The notes beneath the pieces are model-generated. The model saw only the letters and a list, made by a program, of their open reading frames with translations. It did not search any database and was not told the DNA's origin. This document shows, in pieces, positions 25,801 through 37,369 of a stretch of DNA of 64,000 bases. Source of the stretch: Trifolium pratense (taxonomy: Eukaryota > Streptophyta > Magnoliopsida > Fabales > Fabaceae). The stretch covers positions 15,376,001 to 15,440,000 of the forward strand of contig NC_060060.1 in assembly GCF_020283565.1 (NCBI RefSeq), read 5' to 3'. Within the stretch, counting starts at the first letter, position 1, and every line of letters begins with the position of its first letter. A program made the position numbers and the translations under genes.

Positions 25801-28085
25801 AGAAGCAAATTGTTGAAGCAATTGCTCCACACGAGGGTCAGAGTGGGATGGTGGATTATGTGGTGGTTCAGGTTGTATAAGTTGAAGGTGGAGAAAAGTG
25901 TCAATGGCGTCTGTGGCTAGGAGACGCTGCAATTGGTGAATGTTGGCTTCAGCAGGACTTGCTTTTGGTACCCCAGTCAATTGGATTTGTTGTCCCTCCT
26001 TGTAAAAACTCATAGTTAACTTCTCATAATCAGTAATAACAGGGCCCAATGTCTTAAGCCATTGAACACCCAAAACCAACTCAGCTCCACTGATAGGAAG
26101 AACAAATAGATCCACTGTAAACAAATGAGAGCCCAATAACAATTTTGTTTGAGGACACATAGCAGTACACTGTAACTCCTCACCGTTGCCAACCAACACA
26201 CGGAAGGAATGGGCTTGTTCAGTCTTCAAGCCCAATTGACGGGCGACCCGATCCTGTAGAAAGTTGTGGGTACTCCCACTATCAATAAGGATAGCTACTG
26301 GGCTGTTGTGGATCTGGCCCATGACCCGCAGTGTTTGTGGGATAGTGTGACCCATCAAGGCATGGAGACTAATCTGGGCCGGGTCAGGATCCGGATCCGT
26401 ATTCTGAATGGTGGGGTCCACCACAGGTTCTAATTCCACCTGAGTACCATCAAGTTGAAACGATGATGCATCTTCAACAACATCATCAGGTTCAACAATC
26501 AAAATATGAAATGAACGTTTGCAACGATGGCCTCGTTGATACGTCTCATCACAATTATAGCATAAACCCTTCTCCCTGCGTGCTTGCAATTCGTCAGGAC
26601 TGAGTCGTTTCACCACCGGCTGAGGCTTCGGAGGAATGATAGTCATAGTGGGTTTAAACGACGAAGAAGAACCTGTCGCAGATGGCGAAGGTCTGGACAA
26701 CGACGGAATCCGATCCAAGTGTTTTTCCTCCTGTAACTTGGCAAGACTAATGGCCTGAATCAAAGTAACGGGTTGGAAGGCTAATACCTCGTGACGAATC
26801 GCCGGTTTGAGACCGGAGATGAAGCAGCTCAAATAACACGTCGGAGGTAAGCCGGTGATGCGATTGGCAAGAGATTCGAACTGAGCCTGATATTCTTTTA
26901 CCGTCGTTGTCTGAGTAAGCTTGAACAACGTACCTTTGGGGTCCTCGTACTGAGACGGAGCAAATCGGATCTCAAGAGCATGAAGAAAATTTGCCCACGT
27001 CAGAAGTTGTCCGTTCTGATGCATCCACTGAAACCATGTCAACGCAGCGCCTTCCATGTAGAAGGAAGCGATACGAAGTCGCTGCTCTTCGGGAGTGAGG
27101 TGATAATCAAAGAACTGAGTGATCTTGAAGATCCACCCAAGAGGATCGGTTCCATCAAACCGAGGAATATCCAATTTAATGGAGGTAGTGTGAATCGGTG
27201 GTGGATCTGGATGTGGTGGAGGAAAGCCCGGAGGACCCATGCGAGCACGGAGATTGTTAACGTCCGTAGCTAGAGCAGTAATGGAAGTAGGGGTGATCGT
27301 ATCCGAACCAATCCAAAAGTAAAACCGCAAATCGAACCAAACCAAACCGAAAACCGCAAAAACCGCATTTGGTTTGGATGTATTTGGATGACTTTCTTAC
27401 TGAACCGCAAACCGCAAAACCGCAAACCGCAAAAACCGCAAAAACCGCGGATAACCGCAAAAACCGCATTAAGTTACTATTATATATTTATATTCCAATA
27501 TTGTAAAAGAAAATATATTTATATTCCAATATACATGCCCAATTACCAAGTCAGTCGACCAAATTAATCAAACTTCAAGTTGTTTTTATTTTTTGTATTG
27601 AAATTTTATTTTGGTGTTGTAATGTTATTTTAAATAAACAAATTTTATCGGTACCGTGATGTTATTTTGAAAATTCAATTTTTTTTATATATTTAAAATT
27701 GTAAGTTACTATAATGTTATTTTGGATAAATAATTTTTGTTGGTACTACAATGTTATTTTGGAACTTCAATTTTTTATTTTTTTTTTATGCTTAAAATTG
27801 TTCGGTACAATCGTTATGTTTTAAACCGCACCAACCGAACCGATCCAAACCGCATTGGTTTGGTTTGGTTTGGTTTGGATGACTTTTTAAAAATCAACCG
27901 AACCAAACCGAACCGCATGCATTTTTATCTCGCGGTTAGGATGACTTTTATGCTCAAAACCGAACCAAACCGCACCGCGATCACCCCTAAATGGAAGTGG
28001 AAACCTGGCTTTGGAATGTTTGTTGTGACTAAAGAAGAGTATTGATGGAGGCAGCGAGATCGCTGATGGAAGGAGGTGAGGCCAT
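22843..28085 (-). pseudogene. gag-pol polyprotein with chromodomain, gag start disrupted
   Basis: The likely ATG is at 28085. Codon 19 is TAG (28031-28029), and a hAT MITE interrupts the frame at 27288-27989. Below the MITE the frame is open to the stop at 22843. Order: gag (GWIFKITQFFDYHL, WFQWMHQNGQLLTW), zinc knuckle CYNCDETYQRGHRC, protease ILIDSGSTHNFL, RT with KLDLRSGYHQIRM and FFDDILVYS, RNase H LETDASGMGMGAVL, integrase H2C2 (HSGIHRTFG ... CAICQQ) and DDE region (DFVVGLP, VSDRDPIF, AYHPQSDGQTENVNK), then a chromodomain (EALVQWEGLFPEDATWE). Removing the MITE and one target copy keeps frame, so the TAG is the only other gag lesion seen. Chromodomains of this group bind histone marks and guide integration. 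The clade may be Reina- or Tekay-like; I cannot decide. Confidence 0.9.
27288..27989. mobile_element. hAT-type MITE nested in gag
   Basis: 702-bp element with perfect inverted ends taggggtgatcg / cgatcaccccta and a perfect 8-bp target duplication aatggaag (27280-27287, 27990-27997). Subterminal zones are dense in aaccgca and ggtttggtt motifs. No transposase. Confidence 0.95.
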
Positions 28086-28506
28086 GGTTCAATGAGAGCA
28101 CCAAATTGTAATGAATAAAGTGGTGAATAAGAAAGATAACAACAAACTAGTAATAAAAGGAAACTAACTTTCTCCAAATTCTTCTCTGCTTTATTTCATA
28201 TGCCAATTGATACATATATAGTGTGATTACCAACGCAATACACCAAGTTCGTTCCACAATTTCAGGCATTTCTTACATCACCTATTCTAACAGAATAAGC
28301 TGACTCACTAGTAGAGAACCTTCTAGGCTATTAATTACTTTCTACCCCCCTTCTTGAGTGTTGGAATCACAAAGTCATCCAAGTGTTTGGGCCTAACAAT
28401 CTTCCTCTTGACTTTAGGCTGATGGCCCAACACTTCTTCCTCATTCTCTTGAGCCCAATTCTCTTGTATTTCTTCATCTAGGCCCATGTCATTTTGATTC
28501 ATGACA

Positions 28507-28568
28507 GAGATTTTTTCAAAAGACTTTTTTACAATCAAGATTTCATAACACTTTATATATTAGGAAAC
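28507..28568 (+). repeat. 62-bp direct repeat at right flank of gypsy element
   Basis: Identical to 22553-22614. It starts directly after the LTR end (catgaca). Confidence 0.9.
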
Positions 28569-29429
28569 TTTTGTATATTAGGAAAATTTTAAAAGAATCA
28601 ATAAATTTTAATAAAAGAAATTATATTTTTTTGGGAATCCAAAGATTTAAAAAAAAACCTTACATTTTTTTTACGTATATGATTATTTTTTTTTTGTACA
28701 TTTTTACGTATATGTTTCTAATCACCAATAAAAAGGTTATCACCACCACCACCATTGATGGAAAATAGAAGCAGATGAATGGGTGACGAAAAAAATTTGT
28801 TTGCCGTTGTAATTAATCAAAACTTTGTAAAAAAGATGTAGAATTTGTTAAAATATTTTTTTGCAAAAAAATATATTTGATAGGTAAAGAAGAAGAAGAA
28901 AACCGGTATAATGATGATGAAAGTAAAAAGTCTTGAAGAGTTTGAAAAATTCTCAAGACTTTTAGAGAGATTGTTGAAAAAGTGAACAAAGAAAAGAAGA
29001 AAAAATCGGGTGCAGTGATGATGAACTGTGAAAGTAATAAAGAAGAAGAAGAAATTTTATACAGATGAAAGTAAAAAGTCTTGGAGAGTTCAAAAAAGTC
29101 TCAAGGCTTTTGGTGAAATTGTTGAAAAAGTCTGTCAAGTGTATTTTCAACTAAAAAGTCTCTCAAAATCCATTTCAAACAAGAATCCATCAAAATCAGT
29201 AGACTTTTGAATACCAATGGACATTTTAAAAGTAGGAACAAATCTCAATTAAATACCAACGGATATTGTTATCCACACGAGTACGATTGTTATCCAAAAC
29301 TTATTGAAATTTTGTATAGACTAAAACCAAAATTTAAAGACAAATAACTTATTTAACTTTTTGATTCAATAGCAGAATGATTAATTTTCATTGAATATCT
29401 ATTAAACAATTCTTAATATAACATGAAAT

Positions 29430-29850
29430 ACTAGATATTTTTAACGCAAGACGAGGTTTATACCTACCAACCAACACGTAAGGCGCAGCAGTGCGCTCAA
29501 AGGCGAACGTGAGGCGTAGTAGTGCGTTTTTTGAAAAAGCAAGGCGTTTCAGTTGAACGCGAGGCGTTTTGCTGTTGTCCATAGGTTTCACTGTTTCAGC
29601 CACCGAATTGACAGAGTAAAATTCATCGATAAGTTTCAGCAACTTACTATATTTCATTGACAGAGTATAATTATCGATTGCCAGCTGGTTGTTCTTGTTA
29701 TGATATTTGTTTTTCATGCAGGTAAGAAGACTGAAGCTTGAGGTTTTCTACGGAAGAGATCTTACTCACTGGAAGAGGCAAGTTTTCATTCATGTACTTT
29801 TTTTAGTTGTCTGAGGATGGTTTTTGTTCTAATTTATATCTAAACAAAAA
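29430..29850. repeat. Duplicated segment, copy 1, with GC-rich 'gcgaggcgtttcag' motifs
   Basis: Matches 31436-31885: gacgaggtttatacctacc, then repeated gcaaggcg/gaggcgt motifs, then gttttgctgttgtccata, a tttatgcaggtaagaag junction and ttactcactggaagaggcaa. Overlapping minus-strand ORFs share SKTPRVQLK and NKNNQLAI only because the DNA is repeated. Origin unknown. Confidence 0.7.
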
Positions 29851-31244
29851 TTCCTTTTGAGAGTTTCTCAGTAGCAACTTTAAGGTGTGTTTTGCCTGTC
29901 AATCCGCAGCTTGGACACTACACAATATGATCGCGGGGCGTTTCAAACACGCAAGGCGTAGAAGTGCGTTTCAGAAGATCACAACACGTTTCAACGAGAT
30001 TGCAAGACGGATGTGAGGCGTTTCAGTCACTGAAATTTTGTCCAGAAATCTATTCCACAACTTATTCCATTAAGCTAATTTATTATTGCAAAAGCTATTT
30101 TGAGGTATTTTGTTTTAAATCTGTACTCAGTCTGTCATGTTTCTTCATTCAACCATGAATATGCATTTGTTTTTAGTAAGAAACTAGCTCAATTATGGAT
30201 TAGGTTGATTTTTCCAACTCTACAGCCAAATTTGCACCCTTACATAGTTGTTAAACTTACTTGATTCTTTCTCTGAGATGCTATTCTAATACAACTGCAT
30301 TCAGAATGCAAATTGTCCTATGAATATGTATGTCGATTGCCAACTGGTTTTTTTCTGTTATGATACTATATTTTATGCAGGGAAGAACACTGTGAAGCTC
30401 GAGGTTTCTACAGAAGGGAAAACTAGAGCTTCTGTAAGATTGAAACGGGGCCTTGGTTCATCTGGCTTGGAGCTAAAGCTTGATGAGCTGAGAAAATAAC
30501 TTTCTTCCAATCATGGAGGAATACTCCGCCATTCAGTTTACTATGATCTCAAAAACCAAACTCACTGGAAGAGGCAAGCTTTAATTTATTCATGTACTTT
30601 TAGTTTTATGATATTAAACAAAAATTTACTTTTGAGAGTTCGTCAATAGCAACTTTAGGGCGTGTTTTACTGGTAAATCCGCAGGACCGCAGCTTGGACA
30701 CCACACAATATGACACAAACTTAAGAAAATTTTAACTGGTAAATCCCTATTTTCATTGTAAATGTTTTTTACAAATTTATAGGATAAATCAATGTAGTTA
30801 CAATAAATTGTACTCTCGCTGGTGCCATTAGTGTTTGTTGTGAACCAACTTACCCAAAAGTTTAAGTTGTTGCAGTAAAATTAAGAAAATCATAAGAGTG
30901 ATACGAGGAAAAGTATTGACAATACAAAGTCCACTTCTCATTTATAGTATTATTACTGCCATCAAGTATATGATACATATTACATGAGTGATGGATTGTT
31001 GCATTCAAGTAGCTAGATTTGGAAGGAAACTTATATCAAACAGTTCTGCATCATAGTGCATACTCTTTTCTAGATGAATACAACTCAAGTGCTTTTTTGT
31101 TGGTTATAAAAGAACTGTATTTCCTTATGCTGGTTTTCACATTGAGCACATCAAGTATTCTTAACACAGAAGATCAAATGAGGATCAAATATTATTAGGA
31201 CAACAAATTTCCTTAACTAGTAGTTTCTTTTTCTGCCCCGAAAG
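29851..31244. other. Decayed duplicated DNA with one exon-like segment
   Basis: At 30381-30499, after a good acceptor (tttatgcag), a plus-strand frame reads GKNTVKLEVSTEGKTRASV and RLKRGLGSSGLELKLDELRK then a stop. It looks like the last exon of a gene I cannot identify. Downstream tcactggaagaggcaag and tgttgtgaaccaactt copies tie this region to the flanking duplications. Confidence 0.4.
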
Positions 31245-31386
31245 ATAGAAAAATTGAATGGAAGAGTCACCAGATATGCCTTTTTGATTATGTTTAGTTC
31301 TCTGGTGACATCAACTATATTCAATCTTTCTTTTGGTGATTCCATTGAACAAAAAAGTCCAATCCTAAAAAGTGAAACAAAGCAGG
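31245..31386. pseudogene. Fused relic: ALKBH8 exon 6 joined to RLK exon 2
   Basis: 31245-31274 matches the start of ALKBH8 exon 6 (plus strand). It passes directly at gtcaccaga|tatgcc into 31273-31386, which on the minus strand encodes part of the RLK C-terminus (SLFRIGLFCSMESPKERLNI, then VDVTRELNIIKK). A deletion must have removed the DNA between. It represents a fifth, almost wholly lost block copy. Confidence 0.75.
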
Positions 31387-31435
31387 CGTTTTAAAAGTTG
31401 AAGGAATTGTTAAAAAAATAAAATTGAAGGAAGAC

Positions 31436-31885
31436 GAGGTTTATACCTATCAACACGCAAGACGTAGCTGTGCGTTTCAGAAGATCGTGAGGCGATTCAA
31501 ATTTGCAAGGCGCAATAGTGCGTTTTTCGAAAAAGCAAGGAGTTTCAGTTGAACGCGAGGCGTTTTGCTGTTGTCCATAAGGAGAACTGTTTCAGCCACC
31601 GAATTGACAGAGTAAAATTCATCGATAAGTTCCGCTATAAGTATTATCAACGATTTACTATATTTCATTTGAACTTCTGTACACACGGAACCACTGTTGC
31701 AATTATTGATTGCCAGCTGGTTGTTCTTGTTATGATATTGATTTTTATGCAGGTAAGAAGACGGAAGCTTGAGGTTTTCTACAGAAGAGATCTTACTCAC
31801 TGGAAGAGGCAAGTTTCATTCATGTACTTTTTTTAGTTCTGTGAGGATGGTTTTTGTTCTAATCTATATCTAAACAAAAAATTCC
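31436..31885. repeat. Duplicated segment, copy 2
   Basis: Second copy of 29430-29850, about 2 kb away in direct orientation, with small indels and an extra insertion near 31640-31700. Confidence 0.7.
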
Positions 31886-32430
31886 TTTTGAGAATTTTTT
31901 AGTAGCAACTTTAGGGTGTGTTTTGCCGGTTGATCCGCAGCTTGGACACTACACAGTGTGCACACAATATGACACAAACTTAGGATAATACTAGGCCTAA
32001 AATAATTACAAAGCTTAATGTTAGCATAAATCAATGAGATACAATAAATGGTACTCTTGTTGGTAGCCATTATTAGTGTTTGTTGTGAACCAACTTACCC
32101 AAAAGCTTAAGTTTTTGCAGTAACATTAAGAAAATCATAAGAGTGATATGAGGAAAAATATTGACAATACAATTAAGTCCACTTTTCATTTATTATAGTA
32201 TTATTACATCCGTCAAGTATATGATAGGTATTATATGAATGATGGATTGTTGCATTCAAATATCTTAGATTTGGAAGGAAACTTATATCATGATAGTGAA
32301 TACATATTTGTATATTGTAGTATAGGAACTTTCAAATGCATAACAAGATGGCACAAACTCAAATTAACTACATAACTACTTAATCAGATAAGGGCATAAG
32401 CTAATGACATGTGTTTAAGTATCTAGATTC
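31886..32430. other. 3' flank of RLK C
   Basis: AT-rich, similar to the 3' flanks of loci A and B (gatggattgttgcattcaa). No gene. Confidence 0.4.
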
Positions 32431-35400
32431 TCAACTAGTGTTACCAGAGAGATATGCTTTTTTTATGATGCTTAATTCTCTAGTGACATCCACTATATTC
32501 ATTCTTTCTTTCGGTGATTCTAATGAACAAGCAAGTCCAATCCTAAAAAGTGAAACTAAGCACTTGTCTACAGTTAGAGTGAAATTCCCACCGTTCCCAA
32601 CTTCTGTTGTTGTTTCTGCTTTTCTTGGTACAAGTTGTGGGTCCAAAATCTGTATAAGATTATTAGGAAATGAAATTTCAACAAACATATGCAAATTTTG
32701 ACCTTCTATAAACATTTCATCTACAGGTCTTTTCCCTGTAAGCATTTCCAACAAAAGCATCCCAAAGCTATACATGTCACCACATGTGGACACTTGAGAG
32801 CCCATTCCATACTCTAAAAGATAAAGAAAAACAATTAATATTTTGTAACTAGTAAATATTAGACATAAACCAAAAGATAGGAGAATTCATTGAAACATTG
32901 AGTGAGCTAAGAGTGTACAAAATACCTGGAGGAGCATAGCCAATAGTCCCTTTAATTCCACTTGTACTAGTTTTCTGGTGAGAGGTGTCGTCAATAATGG
33001 AGACACGTCTTGCTATGCCAAAATCACTCACATGAGCAACCATGTCATCATCAAGAAGAACGTTGCTTGGCTTTAGATCACAATGAATGATCGATTGCTC
33101 ACACTCATGATGAAGGTAATGTAATACATAAGCAATGTCAATAATGATATTTAATCTATTAACAAGATCCAACGTTCTTTGATTTTCTCTGTTGACTGTC
33201 ACTGGATGTAGCCATTCTTCTAAGCTTCCATTGTTCATATATTCAAAAACTAAAGCTTTAAATTCATGACCTTTGTAATCTGTACTGGAACAACATGTCA
33301 AAATCTTGACCAAATTTCGATGTCTAATATTTTTTAGTGCATTACATTCAGCAATGAAACTCTTGTGAGCTCCCTTCTTTTGAAGGTTCAGGACCTTTAC
33401 GGCAACAACTTTATCTTCTGAAACAAGATTTCCTTTGTACACAGAGCCAAAACTTCCTGATCCAACTAAGTTTCTAGCAGCAAATCCATCAGTTCCTTGG
33501 TGAAGGGCTTTGTATGAAACTTTAGCTAGTGGGTCAATTGTTGGTGAATCAGAATTTTGTTTCTTGTTTCTTTTCCTCATCCAACAGATAGTTAGAATAA
33601 TTGTCACCAAGAGAATAATAGATACCACACTAACTATCACTACTATCAGCATGATGTTATGGTGATTTGCAGGTTTAGTAGTACCTTTGACAAGGCATGG
33701 CTGTAGATGAAGCTCTGAAATACCTCCACAAAGCTTATTGTTTCCAGCCACAATTAACCTGCTTACATTTCCAAATACACCTTTTGTCGGTACCTCTCCT
33801 TCCAACATGTTGAAAGAAACATTCAAGTATTCTAAAACAGATATGTTTTGTAGAACATTAGGAATTGGTCCAGACAACCGATTTCTTGACAAGTCTAAAT
33901 ATTGAAGACCTTTTAGTGAAGCCAATGAGGATGGTATGGTTCCGTTGAAGGAGTTTCCTTGCAAAAAGAGGTATTCTAAGCCTATGCATTCATCAATAGT
34001 TCCAGGAATGTCGCCATATAGAAGATTCTCCGAAACATCTAGTCTGTTGATACTTTTTAGCATACCTACTTCTCTCGGTAAGCTACCACTCAAGGAGTTT
34101 TTTGACAAGTTCAGTAGGTTTGTCAAAGAGGTTAGAGTAAAGAACTCTAAGGGTATGGCTCCCCTAAGATTGTTTTGTGAAATGTCTAAGTATTGTAACT
34201 TTTTGCAGTTTCCTAAACTTGAGGGAATATTTCCTTCCAACATATTATCTCCTATATTCAAAAGATATAATTGACTGAGATTGCCTAGAATGGGTGGTAA
34301 CTCTCCTGACAACTTATTTCCATTCAATTCTAACTTTTGCATTTTCTTAAACTTCCCAAAAGTAGTAGGAATAACTCCTTCAAAGTGGCTATAGTCCAGG
34401 CCCAAGAGAATTAAGCCAATTAGATTTCCCAATTCTGTAGGAATTTTTCCTGATATCTGATTACCCCCAACATACAGTAGACTAAGTTGAGTGGATAAAT
34501 TGCCTACAAACTTTGGCAAATTACCTCCAAAGTTATTATTGGATATAGAAATCACTTGTAGTTTACTACAATTCGTCAAGGACTTTAAGAACTCTAAATC
34601 TTTAATTGAATTGTCACCTAAATTGTTTAATTGTAGATTTAGCTGTTGAAGATCATGTAACTTTCCTAGACTTGGAACTTGTCCGACCAAATTGTTTACA
34701 GATAATTCGAGTACTTGTAGGACAGAAGCATTTGCAATTGAAATAGGGATTTTACCTGATAATTGATTTCCTCCAATTATAAAATATTGTAGATTTGAGA
34801 GGGTGTTAAACAAATTGGGAGGAAGAGATCCATTAAATTCATTTATTGAAGCTGCGATTGTAGTAAGAGATGACAGATTATAAAGACAAGAAGGAAATGT
34901 ACCATATAGTCTGTTCACACTTACTTGCATAAATGTCAAGTTTTTGAGGCTGCAGAATTCTTGTGGAATATTTCCCTCTAAGTAATTAATAGCCATTGAG
35001 AGAATAGTCAGAGATGAAAGATTCCCTATGAATGGTGGAATTCCTCCACTTAAATTGTTTTTTGAAATCCTCAGTATCTGAAGTTTCGAAAGAGAACCAA
35101 TTCCAATTGGTATTTTACCAGTCAGTTTATTTCCGGTTAATTCTAAGCCTTCAAGATTGGAGCAACTAGTCAAGTTTGTAGGAATCTCTCCTGTTATGGA
35201 GTTATTGGTCAGAAAGAGTTGTTGCAATTGGAATAACCGACCGAGTTCATGTGGGATTTTTCCAAAGAAACTATTGTTTGCAAGGTTGAGGTTTCGCAAA
35301 AGAGATAGATTTCCAACATGGGGAGATATGAATCCATGCAACTTATATCCTTCTAAATTTAACTCTGTAACTCTTTGATGTGTGGGGCTGCATGTAATTC

Positions 35401-35596
35401 CATGCCACTTGCAAAAGTGAGTTGAAGTATTCCAAGAGGCCAAGATTCCATATGGGTCATTAGATATTGATTCTTTGAATTTGAGCAACGCCGAGTTATC
35501 TGTCTCGTTTCCTAAGGCTAAGGTAGAGGTGATTGTGTTTTGGATGAAGTTGAGAGCAAAGAGAAGAGATAACCAAAATGAGAGTGTTGGAAACAT
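32431..35596 (-). CDS. LRR receptor-like kinase C (LRR-XII, non-RD), intact
   Basis: The only RLK here with an unbroken frame: exon 1 35596-32926, phase-1 intron 32925-32814, exon 2 32813-32431, 1,017 aa, the usual LRR-XII size. Signal peptide (MFPTLSFWLSLLFALNF), N-terminal LRR cap (SALLKFKESI ... CKWHGITC), about 20 LRRs with many N-glycosylation sequons, C-terminal cap (NNKLCGGISELHLQPC), membrane helix (IMLIVVIVSVVSIILLVTII) with basic stop-transfer MRKRNKK, and a kinase with GSGSFGSVYKG, VAVKVL, HCDLKPSN (Cys replaces Arg of HRD), SDFGIARR and APPEYGMG. Family knowledge places such non-RD kinases (FLS2, EFR, Xa21) in microbe perception at the plasma membrane with a co-receptor kinase. 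Ligand unknown. The start is the first ATG before the signal peptide. Confidence 0.93.
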
Positions 35597-35984
35597 GACA
35601 GGAAAAGGTTTTGAAGAACAAGGGATGGTTTTAGATTGTGGAATTTGAATATGTTTAGTAGATAGTTGTGTGTATATAGAAACATATAATTTACTGCTTT
35701 GATAGTTATAGTTGAGTGGAATGGGAACAGAAAATATATTATGATATCTTAAACTTAATTTAAGTTTATCGTGTGTTTTTTCTTCTACTAAATTATGGTA
35801 GTACTAGTGGAATTAGGAAATTTGTAGGAAACTTGCAACCACACAAACACTTGGAATCGAAGGTTTGTCGGAAGATCAACGCACGACACTGATAGATGTA
35901 GTTACATTCGATCAATTTTATTTTTTAAAGCCTTTTAAAAAGATTATTATTTTCTTAAATTATTTATCAATATGAATGTACACT
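35597..35984 (-). promoter_or_regulatory. 5' upstream region of RLK C
   Basis: A TATA-like CTATATAC occurs on the minus strand near 35679-35672, about 80 bp before the ATG. Nothing else is assignable. Confidence 0.35.
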
Positions 35985-36670
35985 AGGGGTGTACATGGGT
36001 TGGGCAAATCCGGTCGATCCGGTCAAACCCACCCAATCCAACCCAAAAAAGTGGGTTGGGTCGGGCAAGTGGGTGGATATGGATTTCAAGAATGAAAAAC
36101 CCATTAAAAAAACCGGGTTCCGGGTAAAACCAGACCCAACCCAAAAAACCCACTAACCCACTAGTGCCATGTTTCTTGAAATTTTTTTATGAAAATACTA
36201 AAGATTTTTTCATTTGATTATTAAATATTTTTATATTGAAAATGAGTTATACTATTTTTTACGAAAATAAAAAAGATTGAATAATTTTTATAAACAAATA
36301 TGATAGTGAAAAAAATCATTTGGATAACACGCTATCCATCCCGTAAATTAGTAGATTTACACAAAAAAATTGGTGATTATTTTTTATAGTGAAAAAAAGT
36401 TACCCTATTTTTCAAGAAGATACATTGATTGGGTTATTTTTTATGAGAAAATATGATGATTTAATATTTAGATATTTAATAAAAAAAAATAGAAAAATAA
36501 TTTGGGTAACCCACAACCCAACCCAATCCAACCCCGAAATTAGTGGATTTACCCAACCCGGCCCAATGTTATAACGGGTGGTTATTTTACTAAACCCAAT
36601 CCGGAGTACCATATGTGGTTTGAGTTTTGGTTTTGGCCAAACCCAACCCAATCCGGCCCAAGTACACCCC
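35985..36670. mobile_element. hAT-type MITE upstream of RLK C
   Basis: Inverted ends aggggtgtacatgggttggg and ggcccaagtacacccc, flanked by octamers tgtacact (35977-35984) and tgtacacc (36671-36678), which differ at one base. Subterminal aacccaaccca motifs parallel the accgaacc motifs of the hAT MITE in gag. No transposase; overlapping ORFs are repeat translations. Confidence 0.8.
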
Positions 36671-37369
36671 TGTACACCGTATGTGCTACATGTTTGGTAT
36701 CAAAGTCAAATGTATCGGGCCTTATTTGACCAACTATTAAGTCATTGTCATAAGTGTTTGGATGTTAATTATATGTTCAAACTTCTTTCAATTTCAAACA
36801 AACAAAACAATTCTTAAGATATAATATAGGCCTACTCTTTTTCTTTCTTCTCGATTGGAAATGTCAAAAGACAATTGACTCTGGGCTAATTTTTTGAAAA
36901 TAAAAGAAGGTTGATGAACAAAGATGTGAGATCATAGAATTTGCACAAAATTAAAATGGTAGGAAAGATAAAAGCTTCATTTGGTTGATGAACAAGATGT
37001 GAGATCATAGAATTTGATCATCTTAGCAGATAATAGCTAGTACCAGGATTACCTACAGTTCAACTGCAGGGTGGCACAGTCAAGCAAAATTATTCTATTA
37101 TTATTTAAATGATTTAAATAAATTATAAAATAAAAAAGTAAATGTGGATGAAGATGGCTTAAAAAAGTCTACAGCACACGCTAATAGCTAAATGCATGTA
37201 TATGAGTTTGATTTAAGAGAAATTAGGATTTAAAAAATGTATGAGTTTGATTTAAGAGAAATTAGGATTTCAAAAACAAACACATGTTCTCTCACAAGTT
37301 GTATTTATATACTTTTTCCGTTCCAATTTATAAAAAACAATATTTCATTCACTTTTTAGGGTTCAGAGC
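36671..37369. other. Intergenic
   Basis: 36808-36960 resembles the RLK A and B upstream flanks. A short tandem duplication (atgagtttgatttaagagaa) lies at 37201-37270. No gene. Confidence 0.4.

Larger units (their letters stand above)
22615..28506 (-). mobile_element. Ty3/gypsy chromovirus retrotransposon
   Basis: Transcribed on the minus strand. The 400-bp LTRs (28107-28506 is 5', 22615-23014 is 3') start TGTCATGAATC and end TTCATTACA, and look identical by eye. A primer-binding region TGGTGCTCTCATTG follows the 5' LTR, and a polypurine tract GAGCAGAGGGA precedes the 3' LTR. One gag-pol frame carries gag, CCHC knuckle, protease, RT, RNase H, integrase and a C-terminal chromodomain. The stop codon lies within the 3' LTR. 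A 702-bp hAT MITE sits in the gag start. The expected 4-6 bp target duplication is replaced by 62-bp flanking repeats. Confidence 0.93.
22389..29258. mobile_element. Possible MITE-like host element around the gypsy insertion
   Basis: GGTGTATTGGATTGAGATTT at the left and the complement of aaatctcaattaaatacc at the right form imperfect inverted ends. The AT-rich DNA just inside both contains similar gtcttgatg / tcaagac and caatcaagatttt motifs. If real, the Ty3/gypsy element inserted into it. Boundaries are uncertain. Confidence 0.35.

Noticed and set aside
27330..27480. Telomere-like array (aaccgc repeats)
   Set aside because: Not the plant TTTAGGG repeat; these are subterminal motifs of the hAT MITE.
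28335..28538. Small gene at 28335-28538
   Set aside because: It is the gag-pol tail duplicated in the 5' LTR plus flanking repeat.
29388..31812. Two similar minus-strand ORFs as a gene family
   Set aside because: Similarity comes from the duplicated DNA; no domain, and codon context matches noncoding repeats.
37310..37345. Stowaway MITE end (tactttttccgttccaatttataa)
   Set aside because: No matching inverted end found nearby.
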